Assembly (NCBI GenBank): GCA_009886125.1
Contig: VFJK01000045.1
Coordinates: forward strand, 61,039-125,038
DNA length: 64,000 nt
From: Geobacter sp.
GTDB taxonomy: Bacteria > Desulfobacterota > Desulfuromonadia > Geobacterales > DSM-12255
Direction of reading: 5' to 3'
This document shows positions 49,120 to 58,232 of this stretch, in pieces; position 1 is the first letter of the stretch, and every line of letters begins with the position of its first letter. The position numbers were made by a program, and so were the translations under genes. A model generated the notes under the pieces. The model was not told where the DNA came from. It did no database searches and saw only the letters and a list, made by a program, of their open reading frames with translations.

Positions 49120-49347
49120 CTGCTGCTGTCACGATTTTGTCTGAATTTTAAGCATAACACGTAATTTATCATCGATTACCTCTTTTTTTTTCACTAAACT
49201 TATGATAATTAAGTATCGGTAAAACCGGGGTTTGCTGAATCCTCTGTTTTATCTTGTTAAGTTTTGGTACGCACTACAAACGCGACTCCATCAATCCGTG
49301 CTTTGGGTTATGCCGCTCGTGTCTAATAACAGGGGGAGGAAGCGGGA

Positions 49348-51204
49348 ATGAGTTATGGATTGACTAAGAACAAGCATCTCTTGAAGTGGGTGGAAGATGT
49401 TACCACGCTCTGTCAGCCGGCAAACGTCTACTGGTGCGATGGCTCCCAGGAGGAGTACGACAGGCTTTGCGGGCTCCTTGTCGAAGGCGGGACATTCAGA
49501 AAACTGAACCCCGAGAAACGCCCTAACAGCTATCTTGCATGGTCTGACCCGATAGACGTCGCTCGTGTAGAAGACCGTACCTTTATCTGCAGCATCTCAA
49601 AGGATGATGCCGGCCCTACCAACAACTGGATGCCCCCGAAAGATATGAAAGAGAAACTCAAAGGTCTCTTCAAAGGCTGCATGAGGGGTCGCACCATGTA
49701 TGTCATGCCGTTCAGCATGGGGCCGCTCGGTTCCAATATTGCCAAGATCGGTGTCGAGATCTCCGACTCACCCTATGTTGCCGTTAATATGAAAATAATG
49801 ACCCGTATGGGTAAAAAAGTTCTCGAAGTACTCGGTGACAGTGGCGAATTCGTCCCCTGCCTCCACTCGGTCGGTGCTCCGCTTGAGCCGGGCCAGAAGG
49901 ACTCCACCTGGCCATGCAACAAGGAGAAGTATATCGTCCATTTCCCTGAAGAGCGCGCTATCTGGTCTTTCGGCAGCGGCTACGGCGGGAATGCCCTTCT
50001 CGGCAAAAAGTGCCTTGCGCTCCGTATCGCCTCAAAGCAGGGGAAAGATGAAGGGTGGTTGGCAGAGCATATGCTGATCCTCGGGGTGGAATCCCCGGCC
50101 GGTGAAAAATCATATGTCGGTGCGGCCTTCCCGAGTGCCTGCGGCAAGACCAATTTTGCCATGCTGATCCCACCGAAAAACTTTCAGGACAAAGGCTGGA
50201 AAGTTACCACTATCGGCGACGACATCGCCTGGATCAAGCCGGGACCTGACGGTCAGGTATATGCGATCAATCCGGAAAACGGCTACTTCGGCGTTGCCCC
50301 CGGCACCAATTACAAGACAAACCCGAACGCAATGATCTCCTGCGAGAAAAACTCCATCTTTACCAACGTGGCTCTGACGGAAGACGGCGACGTCTGGTGG
50401 GAAGGAATTGACGGTGAAGTCCCGGCCAGGTTGACCGACTGGCAGGGTCAGGAATGGACTCCCGGCTGCGGCCGTACGGCAGCTCACCCCAATTCACGCT
50501 TTACTTCACCAGCCTACCAGTGTCCATCCATCGACGCTGATTGGGAAAACCCCAGGGGTGTGCCGATGAGCGCATTCATCTTCGGCGGCCGCAGAAAAGA
50601 TACCGTGCCGCTGGTATACCAGGCGTTTAACTGGAACTTTGGAGTTTATATGGCTGCGACTCTCGGTTCCGAGACAACAGCAGCAGCTATCGGGGCAACC
50701 GGCAATGTCCGCCGCGATCCGTTCGCCATGCTTCCGTTCTGCGGCTATCACATGGCAGATTATTTTGCCCACTGGCTCCAGTTCGGCCGCTCTATTCCGC
50801 GCCCGCCGCGGATCTTCAGCGTGAACTGGTTCCTCAAGGATGCTGACGGCAAGTTTGCCTGGCCAGGATATGGCGAGAATATGCGTGTCCTCAAATGGAT
50901 AATTGACCGTGTTCAGGGCCATGCCGGCGCTGTTGAAAGCCCGCTCGGCTGGATGCCTCGCTACGAGGATATGGACTGGGAGGGGCTGGAGATGAGCCGT
51001 GAAAAGTTCAACGAGCTGATGTCAGTCGATCGGGATGTCTGGCAGAATGAAGTTCTGTCACACGAAGAGCTGTTTATCAAGATGTATGATCGGCTGCCGA
51101 AGGAGTTCCTCCATATCCGCGAGCTGATCCTCTCAAGCTTGTGGCGTTCTCCCGAGCATTGGGAGCAGATCGGTGAAGCGCATCCCGAGGGGTGGAACGA
51201 GTAA
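49348..51204 (+). CDS. pckG: phosphoenolpyruvate carboxykinase (GTP)
   Basis: [44 protein letters not shown]. Confidence 0.96.
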   Translation: MSYGLTKNKHLLKWVEDVTTLCQPANVYWCDGSQEEYDRLCGLLVEGGTFRKLNPEKRPNSYLAWSDPIDVARVEDRTFICSISKDDAGPTNNWMPPKDMKEKLKGLFKGCMRGRTMYVMPFSMGPLGSNIAKIGVEISDSPYVAVNMKIMTRMGKKVLEVLGDSGEFVPCLHSVGAPLEPGQKDSTWPCNKEKYIVHFPEERAIWSFGSGYGGNALLGKKCLALRIASKQGKDEGWLAEHMLILGVESPAGEKSYVGAAFPSACGKTNFAMLIPPKNFQDKGWKVTTIGDDIAWIKPGPDGQVYAINPENGYFGVAPGTNYKTNPNAMISCEKNSIFTNVALTEDGDVWWEGIDGEVPARLTDWQGQEWTPGCGRTAAHPNSRFTSPAYQCPSIDADWENPRGVPMSAFIFGGRRKDTVPLVYQAFNWNFGVYMAATLGSETTAAAIGATGNVRRDPFAMLPFCGYHMADYFAHWLQFGRSIPRPPRIFSVNWFLKDADGKFAWPGYGENMRVLKWIIDRVQGHAGAVESPLGWMPRYEDMDWEGLEMSREKFNELMSVDRDVWQNEVLSHEELFIKMYDRLPKEFLHIRELILSSLWRSPEHWEQIGEAHPEGWNE

Positions 51205-51242
51205 ACCGGATCGAACGTTTGCAATAATAAATATGCAGATAC

Positions 51243-51281
51243 AAAAAAACCCTCACCGTGATTGCGGCGGGGGTTTTTTTT
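51243..51281 (+). terminator. intrinsic terminator after pckG
   Basis: aaaaaaaccctcaccgtgattgcggcgggggtttttttt. Confidence 0.85.
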
Positions 51282-51415
51282 GTTTACAATTTAATCCATG
51301 ATTTTAGCTTGCAATTAATAAAACAATTTTCTATCTTTGATGCAATAGCTGCTGTATCTGATTCAGCAGAGGGAAGGTATCAGTCAGTTACCACTGCATG
51401 GGGAGGTAATTATTT

Positions 51416-52564
51416 ATGGGGAAGAGGTCTGAAGACGAAAGCCTTGCAGGCGCAGAACAGCATTTCGATTTGTCCAGGCAGTTGACAGAGAGAGGCGTTT
51501 CGCGCAGGGATTTCATGAAATTCTGTTCTGCCATGTCAGCTGCACTTGCTCTTCCGGCGACATTCGCTCCGAAGATAGCGCAGGCTCTCGACGAGGTGAA
51601 GCGGCCGACGCTCGTCTGGCTTGAGTTCCAGAGCTGCACCGGTGATACCGAGGCGCTCCTCAGGGCCTCCAACCCGACTGTTGCCGAGATCATTCTGGAC
51701 ATCCTTTCGGTCGACTATGCCGAGACTATTATGACTGCTGCCGGCCATCTGGCAGAGGAGAACCTCGCCAAGGTCGTCAAGACGGAAAAAGGGAAATATA
51801 TCGTTGTCGTCGAAGGGTCGATCCCGATGAAGGATGACGGGATCTACTGCTGTATCGGCGGCAGAACTGCGGTCGATATATCGAGAGAGGTCTGCGGCGG
51901 AGCTTTTGCAACCATCGCTGTCGGCACCTGCGCTGCGTACGGCGGACTTCCGGCTGCCGCTCCGAATCCGACCGGAGCAGTCGGTGTCAAGGAAGCAGTG
52001 CCGGGCGCAACCGTGCTTAACCTCCCCGGCTGTCCGCTCAATGCCGACAACCTGACAGCGACGATCGTCCACTTCCTCCTCTTCAAGAAGCTCCCGGCGA
52101 CCGACAGTTTCGGCAGACCGCTCTTTGCCTATGGCAAGCGGATCCACGACAACTGCGAGCGCCGTCCGCACTTCGACGCCGGCCAGTATGTGGAAAAATG
52201 GGGCGACGAGGCTCACCGCAAAGGGCACTGTCTCTACCGGATGGGTTGCAAGGGACCGGAAACCTTCCATAACTGTCCGACTCAGCGCTACAACGACAAG
52301 ACAAGCTGGCCGGTCGCTTCCGGTCATGGCTGCGCCGGCTGTTCACAGCCGCAGTTCTGGGATACCATGACGCCGCTTTATAATCGTCTTCCGAATGTGC
52401 CTGGATTCGGTATCGAGTCAACGGCCGATAAGATCGGTCTCGGTCTGGCAGTCGGGACTGCAGCTGTCTTTGCCGGTCACGGGATAGTCAGCGGCCTTCG
52501 CGGTGAAGAGAAGATGGAAGGTAAAAAGAGGGAGGATGTGAAACATGACAAAGATCGTCGTTGA
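51416..52564 (+). CDS. [NiFe]-hydrogenase small subunit, Tat-exported
   Basis: Tat motif SRRDFMKF; Fe-S Cys motifs; C-terminal TM; 20-bp overlap with large-subunit gene. Confidence 0.93.
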   Translation: MGKRSEDESLAGAEQHFDLSRQLTERGVSRRDFMKFCSAMSAALALPATFAPKIAQALDEVKRPTLVWLEFQSCTGDTEALLRASNPTVAEIILDILSVDYAETIMTAAGHLAEENLAKVVKTEKGKYIVVVEGSIPMKDDGIYCCIGGRTAVDISREVCGGAFATIAVGTCAAYGGLPAAAPNPTGAVGVKEAVPGATVLNLPGCPLNADNLTATIVHFLLFKKLPATDSFGRPLFAYGKRIHDNCERRPHFDAGQYVEKWGDEAHRKGHCLYRMGCKGPETFHNCPTQRYNDKTSWPVASGHGCAGCSQPQFWDTMTPLYNRLPNVPGFGIESTADKIGLGLAVGTAAVFAGHGIVSGLRGEEKMEGKKREDVKHDKDRR

Positions 52565-54245
52565 CCCAATTACCCGGATTGAGGGGCATTTAAGGATAGA
52601 AGCGGAGATAAGCGGCGGCAAGATAGTAGATGCCTGGGCTGGCGGCACCATGTTCCGCGGGATCGAGAAGATCCTGAAAGGGCGTGATCCCCGCGATGCC
52701 TGGTACTTTACCCAGCGCTTCTGCGGCGTATGCACGACGGTTCACTCTATTGCCTCCATACGTGCAGTCGAGAATGCACTCGGCATAAAGGTGCCGCCCA
52801 ATGCAGATATTATCCGCAACATCATCATGGGGATCCAGAATGTTCAGGATCACGTGATTCATTTTTATCATCTCCACGCACTCGACTGGGTCGATATCAC
52901 CTCGGCACTCAAGGCCGACCCGGTAAAAACCGCTTCCCTTGCTTCATCGGTTTCTGCCTGGCCGCTTAACTCGGCAACCTACTTCAAGGGTGTTCAGGAT
53001 AAGCTGAAAGCCTTTGTCGCCAAGGGGAGACTGGGACCGTTTGCAAACGGCTACTGGGGCCACTCGGCCATGAAACTCCCGGCAGAGGCGAACCTGATGG
53101 CCACAGCACATTATCTTGAGGCGCTTGAGTGGCAGAAGGATGTCATCCGGATTCATGCCATTCTCGGCAGCAAAAATCCGCATCCCCAGACCTTCCTGGT
53201 CGGAGGTATGGCCATCCCGATCGATCTGGATTCACAGAATGCACTCAATGCAGACAAGCTGATGGAGATCACGCGGCTGCTCAAAAAAGCCAGGGATTTC
53301 GTCGAAAAAGTATATATTCCTGACCTTCTCGCTGTTGCCTCTTTTTACAAGGATTGGGCAGCAATCGGCGGCGGAGTCGGCAACTATCTTTCCTACGGAG
53401 AGTTTCCCGACCCTGTCACCGGCAAACAGTTCTTCCCGCCGGGGATCATTCTCGGCAAGAATCTCTCAAAAGTACATCCTGTCGATCATAAAAAGATTGC
53501 CGAGTATGTCGATCACTCCTGGTACGAGTATGCCGGCGGACAGGGAAAGGGTCTGCATCCGTATGACGGCGAGAGCGAGGCGAAGTACTCCGGGCCGAAA
53601 CCGCCGTACAAAAATCTCGATACTGACCGTAAATACTCCTGGGTCAAGGCGCCTCGCTATGAAGAGCGGCCCATGGAGGTCGGTCCTCTCGCGAAGCTTC
53701 TGGTAGCTTTCGCTTCCGGCCACAAGGAGACGAAGGATGCCGTTACTCTGGTCCTGAAACACCTGAACGTCGGACCTGAAGCTCTCTTCTCCACTCTGGG
53801 AAGAACTGGAGCCCGCGGCATAGACTGCCTGATCACCGCCCAGCAGCTGCCGATATGGCTGCAGCAGCTTGAGGACAATATTGCCAAAGGTGATCTCCGT
53901 ATCCATGCCCAGGAAAAATGGGACCCATCCACCTGGCCTGCCGAAGCTTCCGGTTACGGCTGGCATGAAGCGCCCCGCGGTGCTCTCGGCCACTGGATCA
54001 AGATCAAGGACAAGAAGATACTGAACTATCAGGCAGTTGTCCCTTCTACCTGGAATGCCTCGCCCCGTGACCATAAGGGGCAGAGAGGGCCATACGAAGA
54101 GGCCCTGATCGGGACGCCTATAGCCGATCCGAACAGGCCGGTCGAGATTTTGCGGACCATCCACTCCTTCGATCCCTGCCTTGCCTGTGCTGTGCATGTT
54201 CTTGATGCAACCGGGAACGAGATAGTGAGTGTAAGGGTAAAATAA
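52545..54245 (+). CDS. [NiFe]-hydrogenase large subunit
   Basis: RFCGVCTTVHSIAS and DPCLACAVH Ni-binding motifs. Confidence 0.97.
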   Translation: MTKIVVDPITRIEGHLRIEAEISGGKIVDAWAGGTMFRGIEKILKGRDPRDAWYFTQRFCGVCTTVHSIASIRAVENALGIKVPPNADIIRNIIMGIQNVQDHVIHFYHLHALDWVDITSALKADPVKTASLASSVSAWPLNSATYFKGVQDKLKAFVAKGRLGPFANGYWGHSAMKLPAEANLMATAHYLEALEWQKDVIRIHAILGSKNPHPQTFLVGGMAIPIDLDSQNALNADKLMEITRLLKKARDFVEKVYIPDLLAVASFYKDWAAIGGGVGNYLSYGEFPDPVTGKQFFPPGIILGKNLSKVHPVDHKKIAEYVDHSWYEYAGGQGKGLHPYDGESEAKYSGPKPPYKNLDTDRKYSWVKAPRYEERPMEVGPLAKLLVAFASGHKETKDAVTLVLKHLNVGPEALFSTLGRTGARGIDCLITAQQLPIWLQQLEDNIAKGDLRIHAQEKWDPSTWPAEASGYGWHEAPRGALGHWIKIKDKKILNYQAVVPSTWNASPRDHKGQRGPYEEALIGTPIADPNRPVEILRTIHSFDPCLACAVHVLDATGNEIVSVRVK

Positions 54246-54276
54246 ACTCTTCTCTGTCTCAACGGAGGTGCGAAAT

Positions 54277-54930
54277 ATGTCAAAATTAAAGATAATATAT
54301 GTCTGGGAGATTCCGGTGCGGGTCACTCACTGGGTCAACGTGCTTGCCTTTGTGACATTAGCCTGTACCGGCATTTTCATCGGCCATCCACTCTCAATCG
54401 GTCAAACAGCATCAGATTTCACCATGGGGTGGGTCCGCTTCGTTCACTTCACCGCAGCCTACGTTTTTGCAATAGGTCTGGCTGTCCGGGCCTACTGGTC
54501 TTTTGCGGGGAACAAATACAGCAGCTGGCGGGCATTCTTCCCCTTCCTGAATCAGGCTGACCGGGAAAAGATGAAGGCCACCTTCAAGTATTATCTCTTC
54601 CTCGACAGAAAGCTTCCGCATGTAGTGGGGCATAACGCTGTTGCGTCCACAGCCTACTTTCTGGCTTTTCTGCTCTATCTCGGCATGATTGTCAGCGGCT
54701 TCACGCTTTACTCGGAACATGCGCCCGGCGGATTGTACGCCAGACTGTTCGGCTGGATCACCCATATTTTCAGTAACCAGTCGCTCCGGTTGATCCATCA
54801 CAGCTTTATGTGGCTGCTGATAGGATTCGTGATCAATCATGTCTACAGCTGCTGGCTCATGGATATCAAGGAGCGGGGCGGGGTCATCTCCTCCATGTTC
54901 AGCGGATACAAATCGATGGAGGAGGATTAG
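54277..54930 (+). CDS. Ni/Fe-hydrogenase b-type cytochrome subunit
   Basis: YVWEIPVRVTHWVNVLAFVTLACTGIFIG; multiple TM helices with His; operon position. Confidence 0.92.
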   Translation: MSKLKIIYVWEIPVRVTHWVNVLAFVTLACTGIFIGHPLSIGQTASDFTMGWVRFVHFTAAYVFAIGLAVRAYWSFAGNKYSSWRAFFPFLNQADREKMKATFKYYLFLDRKLPHVVGHNAVASTAYFLAFLLYLGMIVSGFTLYSEHAPGGLYARLFGWITHIFSNQSLRLIHHSFMWLLIGFVINHVYSCWLMDIKERGGVISSMFSGYKSMEED

Positions 54931-54934
54931 CTCT

Positions 54935-55411
54935 CTGCGGACACTACTGCTTGGCATCGGGAACGTCCTGATGAATGATGATGCGGCCGGTGTCCTGGTC
55001 GTCAAGGCACTTGCCGAAAAATACGATTTTCCCGAAGAGTTGACGCTGATGGACGGCGGAACGCTCGGGCTTGATATCCTCCCCTATCTGGAAGGAGTTG
55101 ACCGCTTGCTGGTCGTTGATGCTGTTGAAACCGGAGGTCTTCCGGGGACTCTGATCAGAATGACCGGCGATGAGATCCCGCTGGCACTGGCTACCAAGGT
55201 GTCACCGCACCAGATGGGATTAAAGGATCTGCTTCTGGTTGCCGATCTTCAAGGCTATGCCCCCCCGGAGATGGTGCTCTGGGGTGTTCAGCCCGGCTCA
55301 ATAGAGATGGATCTTGAACTTTCGCCGGAAGTGGCAGCATCAATGGGAGTATTGCAGGAGAGTGTTCTGGCAGAGCTGGAGAAGTGGGGATTGAAGGCAG
55401 TCCCGAAATAA
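54935..55411 (+). CDS. hydrogenase maturation protease (start inferred as CTG 54935; ORF track opens at ATG 54839)
   Basis: LLLGIGNVLMNDDAAGVLVVKAL; MDGGTLGLDILPYLEG; no in-frame ATG/GTG/TTG between 54842 and the motif. Confidence 0.85.
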   Translation: MRTLLLGIGNVLMNDDAAGVLVVKALAEKYDFPEELTLMDGGTLGLDILPYLEGVDRLLVVDAVETGGLPGTLIRMTGDEIPLALATKVSPHQMGLKDLLLVADLQGYAPPEMVLWGVQPGSIEMDLELSPEVAASMGVLQESVLAELEKWGLKAVPK

Positions 55412-55430
55412 ACTGCTTCCAGACTTCAGC

Positions 55431-55474
55431 GACGTTTAAAGGCCCGATTCGACAGAATCGGGCCTTTAAACGTC
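55431..55474. terminator. Hairpin with perfect 20-bp stem, likely terminator of hydrogenase operon
   Basis: GACGTTTAAAGGCCCGATTC-gaca-GAATCGGGCCTTTAAACGTC. Confidence 0.8.
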
Positions 55475-55571
55475 TGCTCAGGCAATTGACGTCAGTTGAA
55501 TATACTGCTATCTTCCAAATAAGGAACACTTCACTTGAATAATTTCTTACAGCCTTGAAAAGGGGAAACCG

Positions 55572-55790
55572 ATGACCTCCTTAAAATATGTCGTATATCA
55601 GGAAGGCAAATATTATGTTTCGCAATGTCTGAATGTCGATGTTGCCAGTTTCGGGAAAACGATAGATGAAGCAGTTAATAACCTTTCCGATGCCGTTGAA
55701 TTATATCTGAAGGATGATCTGCCGGATAACAGGAGGTTGTTTCATGATGTAGGCAATGCGTTGATCGGGGAGATTGCCGTAAATGCCTAA
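55572..55790 (+). CDS. hicB: HicB-like antitoxin
   Basis: LKYVVYQEGKYYVSQCLNVDVASFGKTIDEAVNNLSDAVELYLKD. Confidence 0.88.
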   Translation: MTSLKYVVYQEGKYYVSQCLNVDVASFGKTIDEAVNNLSDAVELYLKDDLPDNRRLFHDVGNALIGEIAVNA

Positions 55791-55989
55791 ACTGTACTCT
55801 TCGCGGTATATAATTGCGGTCTTGTTGAGACACGGTTTTTATGAAGTTTCGCAGAGCGGAAGTCACAAGAAGCTTTACAACGGCACATTGACGGTTATTG
55901 TCCCGGCAGGAAAGCGTGAAATCCCGATAGGGACTTTTCTTTCTATAGTAAGGCAATCAGGGCTATCAAGGAGTGACTTCGACGCTTGA
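55783..55989 (+). CDS. hicA: HicA-like toxin
   Basis: LLRHGFYEVSQSGSHKKLYNG...REIPIGTFLSIVRQSGLS; overlaps hicB. Confidence 0.88.
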   Translation: MPKLYSSRYIIAVLLRHGFYEVSQSGSHKKLYNGTLTVIVPAGKREIPIGTFLSIVRQSGLSRSDFDA

Positions 55990-56111
55990 GAATATAGACA
56001 TCCCTGTGAAAACAGACATCAAAGGCGACCTTTACGGGCCGCCTTTTTTATTTCAGCTATATTGCAAATTTCCAAGTTTCAACTTCACGTGCCTGCTTAA
56101 GAGCGGCGAGG

Positions 56112-56486
56112 CTATTGCTTGGGGAAATAGCGAACGTCGGAGAGACCTCGGAAATGCTCGTCCTGGGTCCAAAGGATCGCCTTGTGGAGGCGAGCCGTCG
56201 CCAGGATGATACTGTCAGCCATGGGAAGGCCCGTCTCCAGGCTGGTTTGAGCAGCAACCATCGCCTGGGACGGCGACAACATCACCGATTTCCCCTGCTG
56301 CATCAGAGCTGCCGCCTGTAATGCAGAATCTTCACCACGCTGTCGGCAAACCAATTTGAACACTTCGTAAATGGTTATTGTCGGCACCATCAGGGTGGTG
56401 CGGTCAGCGAGCGGCAACGCAAAATTACCGGCATTGGGGCCGTTGGCAAAAAATTCCAGCCATCCGGAAGAATCCACCACGTTCAT
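56112..56486 (-). CDS. vapC: PIN-domain toxin, VapC-like
   Basis: NVVDSSGWLEFF; PMADSIILATARLHKAILWTQDEHF. Confidence 0.9.
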   Translation of the reverse strand: MNVVDSSGWLEFFANGPNAGNFALPLADRTTLMVPTITIYEVFKLVCRQRGEDSALQAAALMQQGKSVMLSPSQAMVAAQTSLETGLPMADSIILATARLHKAILWTQDEHFRGLSDVRYFPKQ

Positions 56487-56689
56487 AGACGATCCGCTTC
56501 CCGTTCAATCGTCGTATCGATCCCGTTGAGAAAACCGCGCATGTTGGCAATGTCCCGCTCCGGAATCAGCTCGATCCTGTTGCCGTAGGCAACCACCTGC
56601 ATTCGCTGGCCGGCCACCAGATGCAGTTTTTCGCGTACTTCGCGAGGGATTACCACCTGAAATTTCGGGGATATTTTTACCGCCTCCAT
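56483..56689 (-). CDS. vapB: AbrB/SpoVT-family antitoxin, VapB-like
   Basis: VKISPKFQVVIPREVREKLHLVAGQRMQVV; 4-bp overlap with vapC. Confidence 0.9.
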   Translation of the reverse strand: MEAVKISPKFQVVIPREVREKLHLVAGQRMQVVAYGNRIELIPERDIANMRGFLNGIDTTIEREADRL

Positions 56690-56779
56690 GGCACGCTCCT
56701 TTATCGATATCAATTCCGTTAAACGATATACCTGTCGATAGATGATGTCAAGGAGATGGTGGGTTGATTTGGCTGACAA

Positions 56780-57370
56780 TGGGAAATATGTATTGTGTCA
56801 CGAATTCACATTGTCGAAAAAAACCGGGTTGGATGGCTTTGACTTCGGAGCGGTCCCGGCTGTTCCATTTTGCTGCAAGGCTTGCATTGAGGAGGTTGCG
56901 GTAAGTTATCACTGATTCATCCGGGGTGAGATCGTTACGGACAAGAAGTCGCGCTTGCGCCAGAGCTGAAACAGGTTCTGGGAAGTGGAGAGTCCTTCGC
57001 TGGAACGCCAGGCAGCGGCGTAGTCGGTTCGAGCGGGATAAAGATGGTCTATGAAGAGAGAATAGGCGGCGCTAAGGGTTAAATTGGCACGGAATATGAG
57101 GGGGTAACTCGTTTTATCTCAGAATTGGCAAGGACTTGCAGGGCAGCCTGGTGTTGCTGGTGCAGGGAGACAAACTGGGTGTGGCGCAGTTCCGGGTGGT
57201 TGTGGTGCAGTATTCCACCACCATGTCCAGCGGACAGTTGAAGAGCTGCCTTGAACAGGCCGTCCATCAGGTCGGTGGCCTTGGCCGGGTTGTATCCCAT
57301 ACGCTGCAGTTTGGCGGGGTGATCGGGTTCAGGAGAATCAGTTTGAGCTCGGGAAGATGTCTTATCTGGG
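56780..57370 (-). pseudogene. Decayed coding remnants between TA modules
   Basis: Minus-strand coding-like segments (e.g. DLTPDESVITYRNLLNASLAAKWNSRDRSEVKAI) broken by frame changes. Confidence 0.3.
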
Positions 57371-57384
57371 AAGATGTCTTATCT
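57351..57384. repeat. 17-bp perfect tandem duplication spanning the mazF stop codon
   Basis: gggaagatgtcttatct x2. Confidence 0.95.
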
Positions 57385-57729
57385 GCGAATATCCACGGCG
57401 GCAAGCAACGCCTGCTCTACCAGGGTCATACTCTCCGCTGAAAGCGTACCAATTTTCTCTGTCAGTTTTGCCCGGTCGAGAGTGGTGATCTGGTGGCAGA
57501 GCGCACAGCTTTCGCCGGGCAGTCCACCCGTTCCGGCGCTCAGAGCGACCACGGTCGGTCCGCGCCGCGCCTGGGTGGTTGAGGTTGAAAGTGGCACAAC
57601 TATTATAGAGCGCCAGGCATGGGTCTGATTGAATGCGTCGTGGGAAAGGATTATGACTGGCCTCCGGCCACTCTGTTCTGAACCGGAACGGGGTGAAAGT
57701 ATGGCCCAATAGATGTCGCCGCGCTTCAT
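57379..57729 (-). CDS. mazF: MazF/PemK-family endoribonuclease toxin
   Basis: MKRGDIYWAILSPRSGSEQSGRRPVIILSHDAFN...VVPLSTS. Confidence 0.92.
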   Translation of the reverse strand: MKRGDIYWAILSPRSGSEQSGRRPVIILSHDAFNQTHAWRSIIVVPLSTSTTQARRGPTVVALSAGTGGLPGESCALCHQITTLDRAKLTEKIGTLSAESMTLVEQALLAAVDIRR

Positions 57730-57995
57730 GGCTGCTTCTCGCTCTCTTGCAGATGTTCCAGGCTGGCAGCTTCCATCTGTTCGTCCAGATCATCGCCGGT
57801 TCCCGCTACTTCAGCAGCGTAACGGGCAATCTCTTCATGCAAAACCAGTTTTTCCTGCTCATCAAGCCAGTATTCAACCACCTGCTTCACCAACTGTGTT
57901 GCTGGTTTGTGTTGCCGTTCTGCTTCTGATCTCAGGCGACTGTATACTCCGGCGGGCAAGGGGACGTGAAAGTTATGTGCGGCAGCAGTTTTCAT
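57726..57995 (-). CDS. putative antitoxin of MazF-like toxin
   Basis: Small ORF MKTAAAHNFHVPLPAGVYSRLRSEAERQHKPATQLVKQVVEYWLDE; RBS gcaggaggt; 4-bp overlap with toxin. Confidence 0.8.
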   Translation of the reverse strand: MKTAAAHNFHVPLPAGVYSRLRSEAERQHKPATQLVKQVVEYWLDEQEKLVLHEEIARYAAEVAGTGDDLDEQMEAASLEHLQESEKQP

Positions 57996-58232
57996 GGCAT
58001 ACCTCCTGCCATAGATTTTATGACAGACGATGATGACATGCAATACATTTAACCTGAAAATGGCAGTGAACCACAGATACATAGGATGAACGCGGATAAA
58101 ACCTGAAAAATTCATTATGAAGAAGTTCGAGAGCTACTGAAGTTTGATTGACTTGTACAAACCGCCTCACTATCCTGTGTTGCAATAGAGAAGGGTGCTT
58201 AAGTCTATCCAAACCCGACAAGGGGAGATTTT

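Noticed and set aside
49150-49240. Possible Fur/IdeR-like AT-rich site upstream of pckG (tgataattaagtatc)
   Set aside because: Match is weak and partial; AT-rich promoter sequence is a sufficient explanation.
53466-54326. 286-aa minus-strand ORF over the hydrogenase large subunit
   Set aside because: Antisense of a confidently assigned gene; no independent support.
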